Below, in pieces: positions 44,004 through 55,024 of a stretch of DNA of 64,000 bases. The notes beneath the pieces are model-generated. The model worked only from the letters and a program-made list of their open reading frames with translations. It was not told where the DNA came from and did not search any database. The stretch is from Pseudomonadota bacterium. Its GTDB lineage: Bacteria > Pseudomonadota > Gammaproteobacteria > Burkholderiales > Thiobacillaceae. Every line of letters begins with the position of its first letter. Position 1 is the first letter of the stretch. The position numbers and the translations under genes were made by a program. The stretch lies in assembly GCA_021847835.1 (NCBI GenBank), contig JAJZPR010000006.1, forward strand, positions 1 through 64,000, given 5' to 3'.

Positions 44004-45713
44004 ATGATGAATCGTCGCGAATTCCTGCAAATGCTGGCAGTGGCCGCCGCCTCCGGCATGGCCATCGACAGCAAGAAAGCTCTGGCAGGCGAGATGGACA
44101 TGTACAACCTGCCGCGCTTCGGCAATGTGTCGCTCATGCACATGACCGACTGCCACGCACAGCTGTTGCCGATTTATTTCCGCGAACCCAATGTCAACCT
44201 GGGCATCGGCAGCGCAACGGGCAAAGTTCCCCACCTGGTGGGCGAACATCTGCTCAGGCACTATGGAATCAAAGCGGGCACCCGCGAGGCCCACGCCTTC
44301 ACCTATCTCGATTTCGTGCAGGCTGCCCGCACCTACGGCAAGGTCGGCGGCTTCGCCCACCTGAAGACCCTCGTGGACAAGGTCCGCGCTTCGCGCCCCG
44401 GCTCGCTGCTGCTTGATGGCGGGGACACCTGGCAGGGTTCCGCCACTTCGCTGTGGAGCAACGCGCAGGACATGGTGGACGCCTGCATCGCCCTGGGCGT
44501 GAACGTGATGACCCCGCACTGGGAAATGACCTATGGCGCCGAGCGGGTGCAGGAAATCGTCAACAACGACTTCAAGAAGGCGGGTATCGACTTCGTCGCG
44601 CAGAACGTCGTCACCAACGATTTCGGCGACCAGGTGTTCAAGCCCTATGTCATGAAGCAGATCAATGGCGTCAACGTCGCCATCATCGGCCAGGCCTTCC
44701 CCTACACCCCCATCGCCAACCCGCGCTGGATGGTGCCGGACTGGAGCTTCGGCATCCGCGACGACGGCATGCAGAAATGGGTTGACGATGCCCGCGCGAA
44801 GGGCGCCCAGGTCGTGGTGGTGCTGTCCCACAACGGCATGGACGTCGACCTCAAGATGGCCAGCCGCGTTACCGGCATCGACGCCATCCTCGGCGGCCAC
44901 ACCCACGACGGCGTGCCGCAGCCGGTGCAGGTCAAGAACGCCAAGGGCATCACCCTGGTCACCAACGCGGGCTCCAACGGCAAGTTCCTGGGCGTGATGG
45001 ACTTCGACGTCAAGGGCGGCAAGATCGCCGGCTGGAAATACAAGCTGCTGCCGGTGTTCTCCAACCTGCTGCCCGAAGACGCCAAGATGGCGGCGCTCAT
45101 CAAGAAGGTCCGCAGCCCCTACGAATCCAAGCTCAACGAAAAACTGGCGGTCACCGAGGACTTCCTCTATCGCCGCGGCAACTTCAACGGCACCTTCGAC
45201 CAGGTCATCCTTGACGCGCTGATGAAAGTGAAAGGCGCAGACGCCGCCTTCTCGCCGGGCTTCCGCTGGGGCACTTCGCTGCTGCCGGGCGACGTCATCA
45301 CCATGGACCGCGTGATGGACCAGACCGCCATTACCTATCCGGCCACCACGCTGACCAACATGACGGGCGAAACCATCAAGACCATCATGGAAGACGTGTG
45401 CGACAACCTGTTCAACGCCGACCCTTACTACCAGCAAGGCGGCGACATGGTGCGCGTGGGCGGCATCCAGTACACCGTGAACCCGAACGGGAAGATCGGC
45501 AAGCGCATCTCCAACATGATGCTGAACGGCAAGCCCGTCTCACCCACCAAGACCTACAAGGTCGCAGGCTGGGCGCCGGTGGGCGAAGGCGTGACCGGCA
45601 CCCCGATCTGGGACGTCGTCGCCGAGTACCTGCGCGACGTCAAGGTGATCAAGCCGGTCAAGCTCAACCTGCCCAAGGTGGTGGGCCTGGGCAAAAACCC
45701 CGGCATGGCCTGA
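44004..45713 (+). CDS. soxB: Thiosulfohydrolase SoxB
   Basis: SoxB hydrolyses the sulfone group from SoxY-bound thiosulfate in the periplasm, with two manganese ions. The 569-residue protein belongs to the 5'-nucleotidase/metallophosphatase family. It has MTDCHAQ (metal Asp/His), GGDTWQGSATSLWS and LGGHTHDGVPQP (His ligands). The N-terminus MMNRREFLQMLAVAAASG is a twin-arginine signal. The ATG at 44004 is preceded by AGGAG at 9 nt, so the longer frame from 43917 is unlikely. A stable terminator lies before this gene, implying either its own promoter or read-through. Confidence 0.97.
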   Translation: MMNRREFLQMLAVAAASGMAIDSKKALAGEMDMYNLPRFGNVSLMHMTDCHAQLLPIYFREPNVNLGIGSATGKVPHLVGEHLLRHYGIKAGTREAHAFTYLDFVQAARTYGKVGGFAHLKTLVDKVRASRPGSLLLDGGDTWQGSATSLWSNAQDMVDACIALGVNVMTPHWEMTYGAERVQEIVNNDFKKAGIDFVAQNVVTNDFGDQVFKPYVMKQINGVNVAIIGQAFPYTPIANPRWMVPDWSFGIRDDGMQKWVDDARAKGAQVVVVLSHNGMDVDLKMASRVTGIDAILGGHTHDGVPQPVQVKNAKGITLVTNAGSNGKFLGVMDFDVKGGKIAGWKYKLLPVFSNLLPEDAKMAALIKKVRSPYESKLNEKLAVTEDFLYRRGNFNGTFDQVILDALMKVKGADAAFSPGFRWGTSLLPGDVITMDRVMDQTAITYPATTLTNMTGETIKTIMEDVCDNLFNADPYYQQGGDMVRVGGIQYTVNPNGKIGKRISNMMLNGKPVSPTKTYKVAGWAPVGEGVTGTPIWDVVAEYLRDVKVIKPVKLNLPKVVGLGKNPGMA

Positions 45714-45731
45714 GCCAGTTTGCAGATCGAG

Positions 45732-45760
45732 AAAAACGGGGCCTCATGGCCCCGTTTTTC
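45732..45760. terminator. Terminator after soxB
   Basis: AAAAACGGGGCC-TCAT-GGCCCCGTTTTT, a symmetric hairpin with A- and T-runs on both sides, 19 nt after the soxB stop. Confidence 0.9.
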
Positions 45761-45792
45761 ATTTTCCACCCGCCTTCGCTATCCCCGGCTGA

Positions 45793-45819
45793 TAAAATGG
45801 CGGGCTTACGCTATCCCGC
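45793..45819 (+). promoter_or_regulatory. alaS -10 element with adjoining dyad
   Basis: TAAAAT (45793-45798), one G, then GCGGG-N10-CCCGC (45800-45819), ending 9 nt before the alaS ATG. No convincing -35. The same layout occurs before proS and valS. Confidence 0.5.
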
Positions 45820-45828
45820 TTCCCATCC

Positions 45829-48444
<2,616 letters not shown>

Positions 48445-48467
48445 ACGAGGTAGCGAAGACTTCGACC

Positions 48468-50144
48468 ATGGCTGGCATCAAACAGGTTCTCTCGGAGCGC
48501 TTTGCCCGCATGATGCGGCTGCGCAATCCGGACGACCCGCTTTCCAGCGTACAGGCAACCACGCGCTGGGCTCAGAACCTGCCTATCGGCGACGCGCTGA
48601 AGGCCCAGGGCGAGATCCTGGCCGAAGTCAAGCGCTTCAATGACGAGAATGCCCCCCACTCCAAGGAGCGCCTGCTCATCCTGATGCTGCTGGACGAGAA
48701 GGGCCAGCACACCCAGGCCGTGCTCAGCCGCCAATATCTGCGCAACCCGCGCATGTCGCGCACCGTGGAAAGCCAGCTCTGGCACGCCATCTACCATCTG
48801 AACTGGGAGGTGCTGCGCGCCTACCACAACTACATCATCGAATACTCGCGCAGTCCCGCCAAGTCTCACCTCAAGGCCATGATGCCGGTCGTGACCCTGC
48901 GCGCGCTGCGCGGCTTCCGCCGCGCCATCAAGTGGCGCACCATCCGCTACCTGCACCCCGGCGCGAAAACCTGGGCCAGGCTGCACCAGCTCTACCAGCT
49001 CGCCGAGACCCAGGGCTTCCAAAAAACCCGCCTGCTGGCCTATCCCGACGATGCGCACGAAAGCACCTGCGAAGGGGAATACCTGCATACGCTGATGCTG
49101 GACCAGGCCAATTCCGGTTCCCTCTACCCCCGCCAGATCGACCTCATCGACACCTGGATCACGGGATGGCGCGACATGCTGCAACTGGAAAGGAATCTTG
49201 ATCCGAAACGGCACGTGCTGACCGTCGACATGACCTGGGACCACGGCGCCAGGCGCATACGCAACAACAACCCCGAACTCTCGACCCGCTACTGGTCAAC
49301 CCGGGAACTGCTGGAACGGATACGAAGGATACAGGCGGAACTGCACACCGGAACGGCCCCGGCCCGCCTGGGGCTGACCGAGTTTGCGCGCGTGTCGGAA
49401 AGCCTCGAACTGCTCGATCATCTTTCACGCCAATGGGCGCCGCTCACCGGGCGCGAGCAGCGCCGCTCGCCGCGCATGGCCGTGAAGAAGATCGTGGAAG
49501 TCGTGCATGGCCTGCCCTCGGCCATCGGGCACATCCAGGAAGACCGTGGCACCGGCGCCCCCCTGAAAGGCAGGCTGGGTTTCGACGAACACGCAGACAT
49601 GGCCTTCTTCGGCTTCGTCACCAACCGCACGCTCAATCGCACTCACCCGGAAGATGCCCCGCGGCGGGAGACATCCGACATCGAGCGCTGGGTGATGGAG
49701 GATGAAAGCGAATACGGATTCGGCGCCACCATCGAAACCAGCGACAAGGACTGGCTGCGCATCGGCACGCTGGTCGGCCTGAGGGCCGACAAGTCCGCGG
49801 GCTGGATGCTTGGCGTCATCCGACGCCTCTCAAGGCTCTCCGACGCCGAGAGCTCCGTCGGCATCGAAATCCTGCCGGGGAAGCCGCTGGATATCCTGCT
49901 CCATGGCCACGAGGGCGTGGCCTACACGGTCAACGGCAGGGACACCCGCAGCGGGCGTGCCGCCATGCCCGGACTGCTGTTCGACGACCACTATGCGCCG
50001 TCAATCGTCATCGATCCGGCCTGCTATCAACGCAAGGGCATTGCCGAATACAGCACCGGACAGGAAACCAAAACCTTCCAGATGGATGACCTCGTCGATC
50101 ACGGCGAGGGCTGGATACGGGTCGGCATCACCCGGCTCGATTGA
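48468..50144 (+). CDS. Large protein of unknown function with PilZ-like sequence features
   Basis: This 558-residue protein starts MAGIKQVLSERFARMMRLR. It has no signal peptide or clear membrane helix. The N-terminal ~300 residues are mainly helical. At residues ~329-333 RRSPR fits the RxxxR motif of PilZ domains, and MEDESEYGFGATI (~residue 409) fits DxSxxG, but about 75 residues separate them instead of the usual 20-35. It could be a c-di-GMP-responsive protein with an insertion. This is inference from two motifs. Similar proteins follow alaS in some betaproteobacteria as I recall, without known function. Confidence 0.6.
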   Translation: MAGIKQVLSERFARMMRLRNPDDPLSSVQATTRWAQNLPIGDALKAQGEILAEVKRFNDENAPHSKERLLILMLLDEKGQHTQAVLSRQYLRNPRMSRTVESQLWHAIYHLNWEVLRAYHNYIIEYSRSPAKSHLKAMMPVVTLRALRGFRRAIKWRTIRYLHPGAKTWARLHQLYQLAETQGFQKTRLLAYPDDAHESTCEGEYLHTLMLDQANSGSLYPRQIDLIDTWITGWRDMLQLERNLDPKRHVLTVDMTWDHGARRIRNNNPELSTRYWSTRELLERIRRIQAELHTGTAPARLGLTEFARVSESLELLDHLSRQWAPLTGREQRRSPRMAVKKIVEVVHGLPSAIGHIQEDRGTGAPLKGRLGFDEHADMAFFGFVTNRTLNRTHPEDAPRRETSDIERWVMEDESEYGFGATIETSDKDWLRIGTLVGLRADKSAGWMLGVIRRLSRLSDAESSVGIEILPGKPLDILLHGHEGVAYTVNGRDTRSGRAAMPGLLFDDHYAPSIVIDPACYQRKGIAEYSTGQETKTFQMDDLVDHGEGWIRVGITRLD

Positions 50145-50151
50145 CCGCCCG

Positions 50152-50793
50152 TCAGGCCTGCTCCAGCAGGCCTGACAGCCAGCCCGACACGTCGCGCAAC
50201 TCCTGCTGGCAAATCGTGTGCGGCATGGCATACGCGCGCCAATCGACCGCCACGCCGCTTTCCGCGAGCGCATCGCGGCCGGCCTTGCCCAGCGCAAACG
50301 GAACCACTTCGTCCTGCTCGCCGTGCGCCATCAACACGCGCACGCTGCGCATGTCAGCAGGGACGGGCAGCAAAAACCGCGGCACATAACCGGACATGGC
50401 CGCGACGCCGATCAGGCCCGGCACGCCCTGCGCCGCCGCGGCCAGGCTGACGACCGCGCCCTGGGAAAACCCCGCCAGCACCAGCGGCAATGCGGATTCC
50501 CCGCGCAAGGCCCCTGCCAGTTCCCGCACCTGGCGGGCGGATGCGAGGATCCCCTCGCGGTCCTCGCGCCAGCGCAGGTCCGCCGCGGCAATGTCATACC
50601 AGGCACGCATGGCCATGCCGCCGTTGAGCGTCACCGGCCGCGCCGGCGCATGCGGAAACACGTGGCGGACATTGCCCGCCCCGAGCATTTGCGCCGCCGG
50701 TTCGAGGTCATAGCCGTCGGCGCCGAGGCCGTGCAGCCAGATCATCAGCGCGGCAGGCTTGCCGGCGGCATTCAGTTCGAAATATTCCAGCAC
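50152..50793 (-). CDS. Alpha/beta-hydrolase carboxylesterase (acyl-protein thioesterase type)
   Basis: The 213-residue product starts at GTG 50793 (MLEYFELNAAGKPAALMIWLHGLGADGYD), preceded by GTGGAG. A start further upstream is possible, but the frame there is not coding-like. The oxyanion LHGLGADG, nucleophile GFSQGAVVS (Ser in GxSxG), a probable acid in HGEQDEVVPF and the final His of AYAMPHTICQQE form the triad of the phospholipase/carboxylesterase family. Such enzymes hydrolyse short acyl esters; the natural substrate is unknown. It is convergent with the PilZ-like gene. Confidence 0.85.
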   Translation of the reverse strand: MLEYFELNAAGKPAALMIWLHGLGADGYDLEPAAQMLGAGNVRHVFPHAPARPVTLNGGMAMRAWYDIAAADLRWREDREGILASARQVRELAGALRGESALPLVLAGFSQGAVVSLAAAAQGVPGLIGVAAMSGYVPRFLLPVPADMRSVRVLMAHGEQDEVVPFALGKAGRDALAESGVAVDWRAYAMPHTICQQELRDVSGWLSGLLEQA

Positions 50794-50898
50794 GGAAACT
50801 CCACTCGCCAAGGCAAGCGAGTTTAACCCGGATTCCTCATGCGGCACGCGGGCACCAGCGCCCCCGAAAACGGCGGCAGCGCATGCTAGTATCTCGCC

Positions 50899-51897
50899 AT
50901 GCCGAGGCACATACTCCCCCCCCTTCTGATCCCTCTGCTGAAGCGCATGTCGGACGGGCGCTTCCACTCGGGCCAGGACATGGCGGCGCATTTCCGGGTA
51001 TCGCGCGCGACCGTCTTCAACCTGCTGCAGGCCGCCGAACGGAGCGGCGTCAGCATCCACGCCGTGCGCGGCAAGGGTTACCGGCTGGCGGAAAGCCTTT
51101 CCTGGCTGGATGCGGAAGAACTGCAGGCCATGCTGGCCGCATCCGGCCACGGCTATGTGCTGAAAACGGTTGAGGAAACCCGTTCCACCAACAGCCTGCT
51201 CACCCAGGAGGCGCTGGCCGGCGCCCCCCACCGCACCGTGCTGTATGCGGACTACCAGCATGCCGGGCGCGGCCGTCGCGGCCGCAGCTGGCAGTCCCCG
51301 CTGGGCGGCGGGCTGACGTTTTCCGTGCTGTGGCGCTTCGAGCGCGGCATGGACCAGCTGTCCGGTCTCAGCATTGCGGTCGGACTGGCGCTGGCGCGCG
51401 CGCTGGCGGGGCGCTGCCCTCTCCCCGTCAGGCTCAAATGGCCCAACGACGTGCTGGCCGGCTACCGCAAGCTGGCAGGCATCCTGGTCGAGGTGCAGGG
51501 CGAACTGGCCGGCCCCTCCTTCGCCGTCATCGGCATCGGCGTCAACGAGCATCTGCCGGCGCGGCACCGCCAGGAAATCGACCAGGCCGTGATCGACCTG
51601 GCCGAAATGGGCGTCGCCGTCCGCCGCAGCGAACTCCTGCACGCCATCCTGTGCGAGCTTGCGCAGATCATGGCGCTATTCGAGCAGGACGGCATCCGCC
51701 CCATCCTGGCCGAGTGGCCGCACTGGCATGCGCACGAAGGCCGCGCCGTGTCGCTGCGCACGCCCGACGGCCACCGCCATAGCGGCACCGTCAGCGGACT
51801 CGACGAAGCCGGCAATCTGCTGCTTTCCCTCCCCGGCGGCGAAATGCGCAAGTTCAGCGCGGGGGAAGTCAGCCTGCGGCCGGCAAGCGCGAAATGA
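50899..51897 (+). CDS. birA: Biotin--[acetyl-CoA-carboxylase] ligase, with HTH regulator domain
   Basis: BirA activates biotin and attaches it to AccB; proteins with an N-terminal HTH also repress biotin genes. The 332-residue protein has a winged-helix N-terminus (ILPPLLIPLLKRMSDGRFHSGQDMAAHFRVSRATVFN, read in parts). The catalytic domain has RSTNSLL, the AGRGRRGRSWQSP biotinoyl-AMP loop, LKWPNDVLAGYRKLAGILVE and a C-terminal SH3-like cap (GRAVSLRTPDGHRHSGTVSGLD). The HTH suggests dual function. It overlaps coaX by 4 nt. Confidence 0.95.
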   Translation: MPRHILPPLLIPLLKRMSDGRFHSGQDMAAHFRVSRATVFNLLQAAERSGVSIHAVRGKGYRLAESLSWLDAEELQAMLAASGHGYVLKTVEETRSTNSLLTQEALAGAPHRTVLYADYQHAGRGRRGRSWQSPLGGGLTFSVLWRFERGMDQLSGLSIAVGLALARALAGRCPLPVRLKWPNDVLAGYRKLAGILVEVQGELAGPSFAVIGIGVNEHLPARHRQEIDQAVIDLAEMGVAVRRSELLHAILCELAQIMALFEQDGIRPILAEWPHWHAHEGRAVSLRTPDGHRHSGTVSGLDEAGNLLLSLPGGEMRKFSAGEVSLRPASAK

Positions 51898-52634
51898 GCG
51901 GCGCCACCCTGCTGCTCGATGTCGGCAACAGCCGCATCAAATGGGCGCTGGTGCAGGCCGCGGAATGGCTTGCCGAGGGCGCTGCCGCGCACGACCAGAC
52001 GGGCAGGCTGTTGCAGGAGTGGGACCGTTTCCCGCTGCCGGCGAAGGTGATTGCCGCCAATGTGGCGGGCGGGCAGCAGGCGTGCCCCATATCGTCATAC
52101 TGGCAGGCGCGCAATGTGCCCCTCGTCTGGGTGCGGGCAAGCCGCGCAAGCGCGGGCGTGCGCAATCTTTACCAGCGCCCGGAGCAACTGGGCAGCGACC
52201 GCTGGGCGGCCCTGATCGGGGCGTGGACCCGCACGCACGGCGCCTGTCTGGTGGTTTCCGCCGGCACCGCCGTCACCATCGACGCGCTCAACGGGGCGGG
52301 CGAGTTCATCGGCGGCATGATCCTGCCGGGCCGGCGCCTGATGCAGGCAAGCCTCGCCTCGGGCACGCACGCGCTCGAGGATTTCGCAGGGCACGTCGTC
52401 GATTTCCCGCGCAGCACCGCCGATGCGATCAGCAGCGGCATCGCCTCGGCGCTGGCGTGCAGCGTGCGCTCGGCCTGGCAACGGCTGGCGGCGGCAAGCG
52501 CAGCCCCTCCGCCTTGCATCCTCACCGGCGGCGACGCCGGATGGCTGGCCGGGCAATTGCAGATCGGCGTTATCATCGCACCCAGACTGGTGCTGGAAGG
52601 GCTGCTGATCATCGAGTCAGGGGAACATGCATAA
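51894..52634 (+). CDS. coaX: Type III pantothenate kinase
   Basis: CoaX phosphorylates pantothenate, the first step of coenzyme A synthesis, and is insensitive to CoA feedback. The 246-residue protein has LLDVGNSRIKWALV (phosphate-binding loop), GSDRWAALIGAW, VVSAGTAVTIDALNGAGEFIGGMILPG (catalytic Asp region) and AISSGIASAL. The birA-coaX pairing is common in betaproteobacteria, and both sit in one transcript with overlapping ends. Confidence 0.95.
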   Translation: MSGATLLLDVGNSRIKWALVQAAEWLAEGAAAHDQTGRLLQEWDRFPLPAKVIAANVAGGQQACPISSYWQARNVPLVWVRASRASAGVRNLYQRPEQLGSDRWAALIGAWTRTHGACLVVSAGTAVTIDALNGAGEFIGGMILPGRRLMQASLASGTHALEDFAGHVVDFPRSTADAISSGIASALACSVRSAWQRLAAASAAPPPCILTGGDAGWLAGQLQIGVIIAPRLVLEGLLIIESGEHA

Positions 52635-53294
52635 ATGAAGTGGACTGCGGCTGCATTACTGCTGCTCAACCTGCTGGTCGGCGCCTATTTCTTCTGGTCA
52701 CACAGCCAGGCCGACGCCCAGGCCGGCGCCTACTCGCCGATCAATGCCGAGAAAATCGTGCTGCTGTCCGCGCGCCTCGTGAACAGCCATGCCCCGGCGC
52801 CGCCGCGTGCGCAAGCGCCGGCGGCAAGCGAGCCCATTTGCGTGGAATGGCGCGGCCTTGGCGAGGACGATCTGGCACGCGCGCGCCAGGCAATCAAGAC
52901 GCTGGCGGCGCAGCACGTGTTGTCCGCGGAAGAACTGCCGGTAGACAAAATGTACTGGCTGATTTTTCCGCCGCTGCCCAGCGAAGCGGCCAGCCAGGTG
53001 AAGCTCAAGGAAATGGCCGCGCTCAAGGTGCAGGACGCCTTCATCATCAAGGACGGCAGCTGGAAAAACGGCATCTCCTTCGGGCTTTATTCGACCGAGG
53101 ATTCCGCCCGCCGCTACATGCGGGAACTGGAGGGGAAAGGCGTTTCCGGACTGCGCCTGGAGACCAAGCCCAAGCGGGGAACGGCCTATTACTACCTGGT
53201 CAGAAGCGAGGATGCCAACACCCTGCGCGACCTCGACGAGATTCGCGCGACCCTGCCTGCAACCACGCTGACGCGGGTGGCATGCAAGAAATAA
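52635..53294 (+). CDS. SPOR-like, membrane-anchored protein of unknown role
   Basis: The 219-residue protein has one N-terminal membrane anchor (MKWTAAALLLLNLLVGAYFFW) followed by a periplasmic stretch rich in Ala/Pro. Its C-terminal half resembles a SPOR domain: YWLIFPPLPSEAASQVKLKEM, AFIIKDGSWKNGISFGLYS and YMRELEGKGVSGLRLE, where denuded glycan strands are usually bound. SPOR is assigned by pattern only. It begins directly after the coaX stop, so it is likely part of the birA-coaX transcript, as a SPOR-like gene often is. Confidence 0.6.
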   Translation: MKWTAAALLLLNLLVGAYFFWSHSQADAQAGAYSPINAEKIVLLSARLVNSHAPAPPRAQAPAASEPICVEWRGLGEDDLARARQAIKTLAAQHVLSAEELPVDKMYWLIFPPLPSEAASQVKLKEMAALKVQDAFIIKDGSWKNGISFGLYSTEDSARRYMRELEGKGVSGLRLETKPKRGTAYYYLVRSEDANTLRDLDEIRATLPATTLTRVACKK

Positions 53295-53305
53295 AGCTTA
53301 AAAAT

Positions 53306-53517
53306 GAACCACGGGGGACACGGGGAAGAACAAATCAAAAGGCAAAAATCAAAAAGCAAAATTCAAAAATGAAAACCGAAGGCAGCCAGGATGTTTTGCC
53401 TTTTGCCTTTTGCCTTTTGCCTTTTGCCTTTTGCCTTTTGCCTTTTGCCTTTTGCCTTTTGCCTTTTGCCTTTTGCCTTTTGCCTTTTGCCTTTGAGCCC
53501 CGAGCTCCCCGTGGTTA
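53306..53517. repeat. Compound inverted repeat with 14 TTTTGCC heptamers
   Basis: Between two convergent genes. Fourteen perfect TTTTGCC units run 53394-53491. Left of them is the diverged inverted counterpart, A-rich (AAAAGGCAAAAATCAAAAAGC, in parts, 53337-53371). The outer ends are AACCACGGGG (53307-53316) and its exact complement CCCCGTGGTT (53507-53516). The whole spacer is one long interrupted dyad. Confidence 0.9.
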
Positions 53518-53531
53518 AAATCTTCCAGCAA

Positions 53532-54383
53532 TCACGCGCGTATCAGCCCATCCAGTGCCAACCCGGCGAACACGGCGAAGCCGAACCAGGTGTTGTGCAG
53601 GAAGGCCTTGAAGCAGGCGGCGCGCTCGCGCTCCCGGATCAGCCACAGGTGATAGAGCGCAATTCCCGCCGCCGCCACTAGGCCGCCATGAAACGCCAGC
53701 CCCGATCCGGCCTGCCAGCCTGCGTATCCCAGCAGGCCCAGCGTTGCGGCGTAGCACAGGCCGACGGCGGCAAGGTCGAATCTGCCGAAGGTGATCGCCG
53801 AGGTGCGGATGCCGATCTTGAGATCGTCGGGCCGGTCCACCATGGCATATTCGGTATCGTAGGCCACCGACCAGAACAAGTTTGCCAGCAGCAGCAGCCA
53901 GGCCTCCGCCGGCACTTCGCCGCGCACGGCGGCGTAGGCCATGGGGATGCCGAAGCCGAAGGCGATGCCGAGATAGGCCTGGGGAATGGCAAAGAAACGC
54001 TTGGTGAAGGGATAGCTCGCGGCCAGGAACAAGGCCGGCACCGACAGCAGGATGACCAGCCGGTTGAGCGGCAGGATCAGCAAAAAAGCCAGCAGGGCCA
54101 GGCCGCCAGCCAGCAGCAGCGCCTCCTTGCGCGACACCTCGCCGGTCGCCAGGGGGCGCAGACGGGTGCGCTCGACATGCGCGTCGAAATCGCGGTCGGC
54201 ATAGTCGTTGATGGCGCAGCCCGCCGAGCGCATGAGCACCACGCCGGCAGCGAATATCAAAAGAATGTGCACGGGCGGCGGCCCGCCGGCGGCGAACCAC
54301 AGGCCCCACAGGGTGGGCCACAGCAGCAGCAGGATGCCGATGGGCTTGTCCAGGCGCAGCAGGCGCAGGTAAGGATGACTCAA
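53532..54383 (-). CDS. ubiA: 4-hydroxybenzoate octaprenyltransferase
   Basis: UbiA attaches the polyprenyl chain to 4-hydroxybenzoate in ubiquinone synthesis, in the inner membrane. The 283-residue protein starts at TTG 54383 ([28 protein letters not shown]), supported by GGGAG upstream and a 4-nt overlap with the ubiC stop. It has the Asp-rich motifs [15 protein letters not shown] and [21 protein letters not shown]. Nine hydrophobic segments are typical. A sulfur oxidizer would need ubiquinone for SoeC. Confidence 0.95.
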   Translation of the reverse strand: MSHPYLRLLRLDKPIGILLLLWPTLWGLWFAAGGPPPVHILLIFAAGVVLMRSAGCAINDYADRDFDAHVERTRLRPLATGEVSRKEALLLAGGLALLAFLLILPLNRLVILLSVPALFLAASYPFTKRFFAIPQAYLGIAFGFGIPMAYAAVRGEVPAEAWLLLLANLFWSVAYDTEYAMVDRPDDLKIGIRTSAITFGRFDLAAVGLCYAATLGLLGYAGWQAGSGLAFHGGLVAAAGIALYHLWLIRERERAACFKAFLHNTWFGFAVFAGLALDGLIRA

Positions 54384-54940
54384 CGTGCTCCCTCTCCTCC
54401 CAGGATTGCCGGCAGGAAGACTTCCGTCACCATCAAGGGATGCCCCCGCAGGATAAACAGCGAACGCCTCGCCCACAGGGGAGCTCTGGCCGCAGCGAGG
54501 CCCGCGCGAGCCGCCTGGCGGGCCAGCGCATGGCGTGCGCCGATGCGGCGATATTGCAGGCTGCCGCGCGCTACCAGCGGGTTGCTGAAGAGGGCCTCGC
54601 CCAGCGGGCGGCTGCCCAGCCGGGTCACCGCGGCCCAGGGGCCGCGCAGCGAGCCGGCGGCAACCACGCTGTGCGCGAAGACCACGGCACGACCGTCGCA
54701 GTTCAGCACCACTTCGCGAACATAGGCCAATTCGTCCGTGCGCAACTGCAACAGGTCGTTTTCATCCTGGTTGGGTCGGGCAAAGCCGACGCGGACGGGG
54801 CGAACTGAAAAATCCCGGCAATGCCCCCTGAGCCTGCGCGTCAACGAACCCTGATCCGTCAGCCAGCGGCGAAATTCGCGCGGCAGAAAGAAGGGGGTTG
54901 TGAGCCAGCCTTGCGCGGCGGCCTCAAGTCTGAAACGCAA
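54380..54940 (-). CDS. ubiC: Chorismate lyase
   Basis: UbiC converts chorismate to 4-hydroxybenzoate and pyruvate, the first ubiquinone-specific step. The 186-residue length is typical. [17 protein letters not shown] occurs, with the C-terminal catalytic region [38 protein letters not shown]. The Arg-rich active site and the ELLP-type ending [11 protein letters not shown] are characteristic. It overlaps ubiA by 4 nt. Some uncertainty remains because UbiC families diverge strongly. Confidence 0.9.
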   Translation of the reverse strand: MRFRLEAAAQGWLTTPFFLPREFRRWLTDQGSLTRRLRGHCRDFSVRPVRVGFARPNQDENDLLQLRTDELAYVREVVLNCDGRAVVFAHSVVAAGSLRGPWAAVTRLGSRPLGEALFSNPLVARGSLQYRRIGARHALARQAARAGLAAARAPLWARRSLFILRGHPLMVTEVFLPAILGGEGAR

Positions 54941-55024
54941 TGCGGCTTACCCGAAAAAACAAACCCGCATTATCCCGGAAACGGCCCCCGGGCGCACCCA
55001 ATGGCGGGGCCGAGCCCCTTGGGA

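Noticed and set aside
53349-53531. 60-residue minus frame made of Lys-Gly-Lys-Arg-Gln-type repeats
   Set aside because: It is a translation of the TTTTGCC array, with no ribosome-binding site, and is not protein-like.
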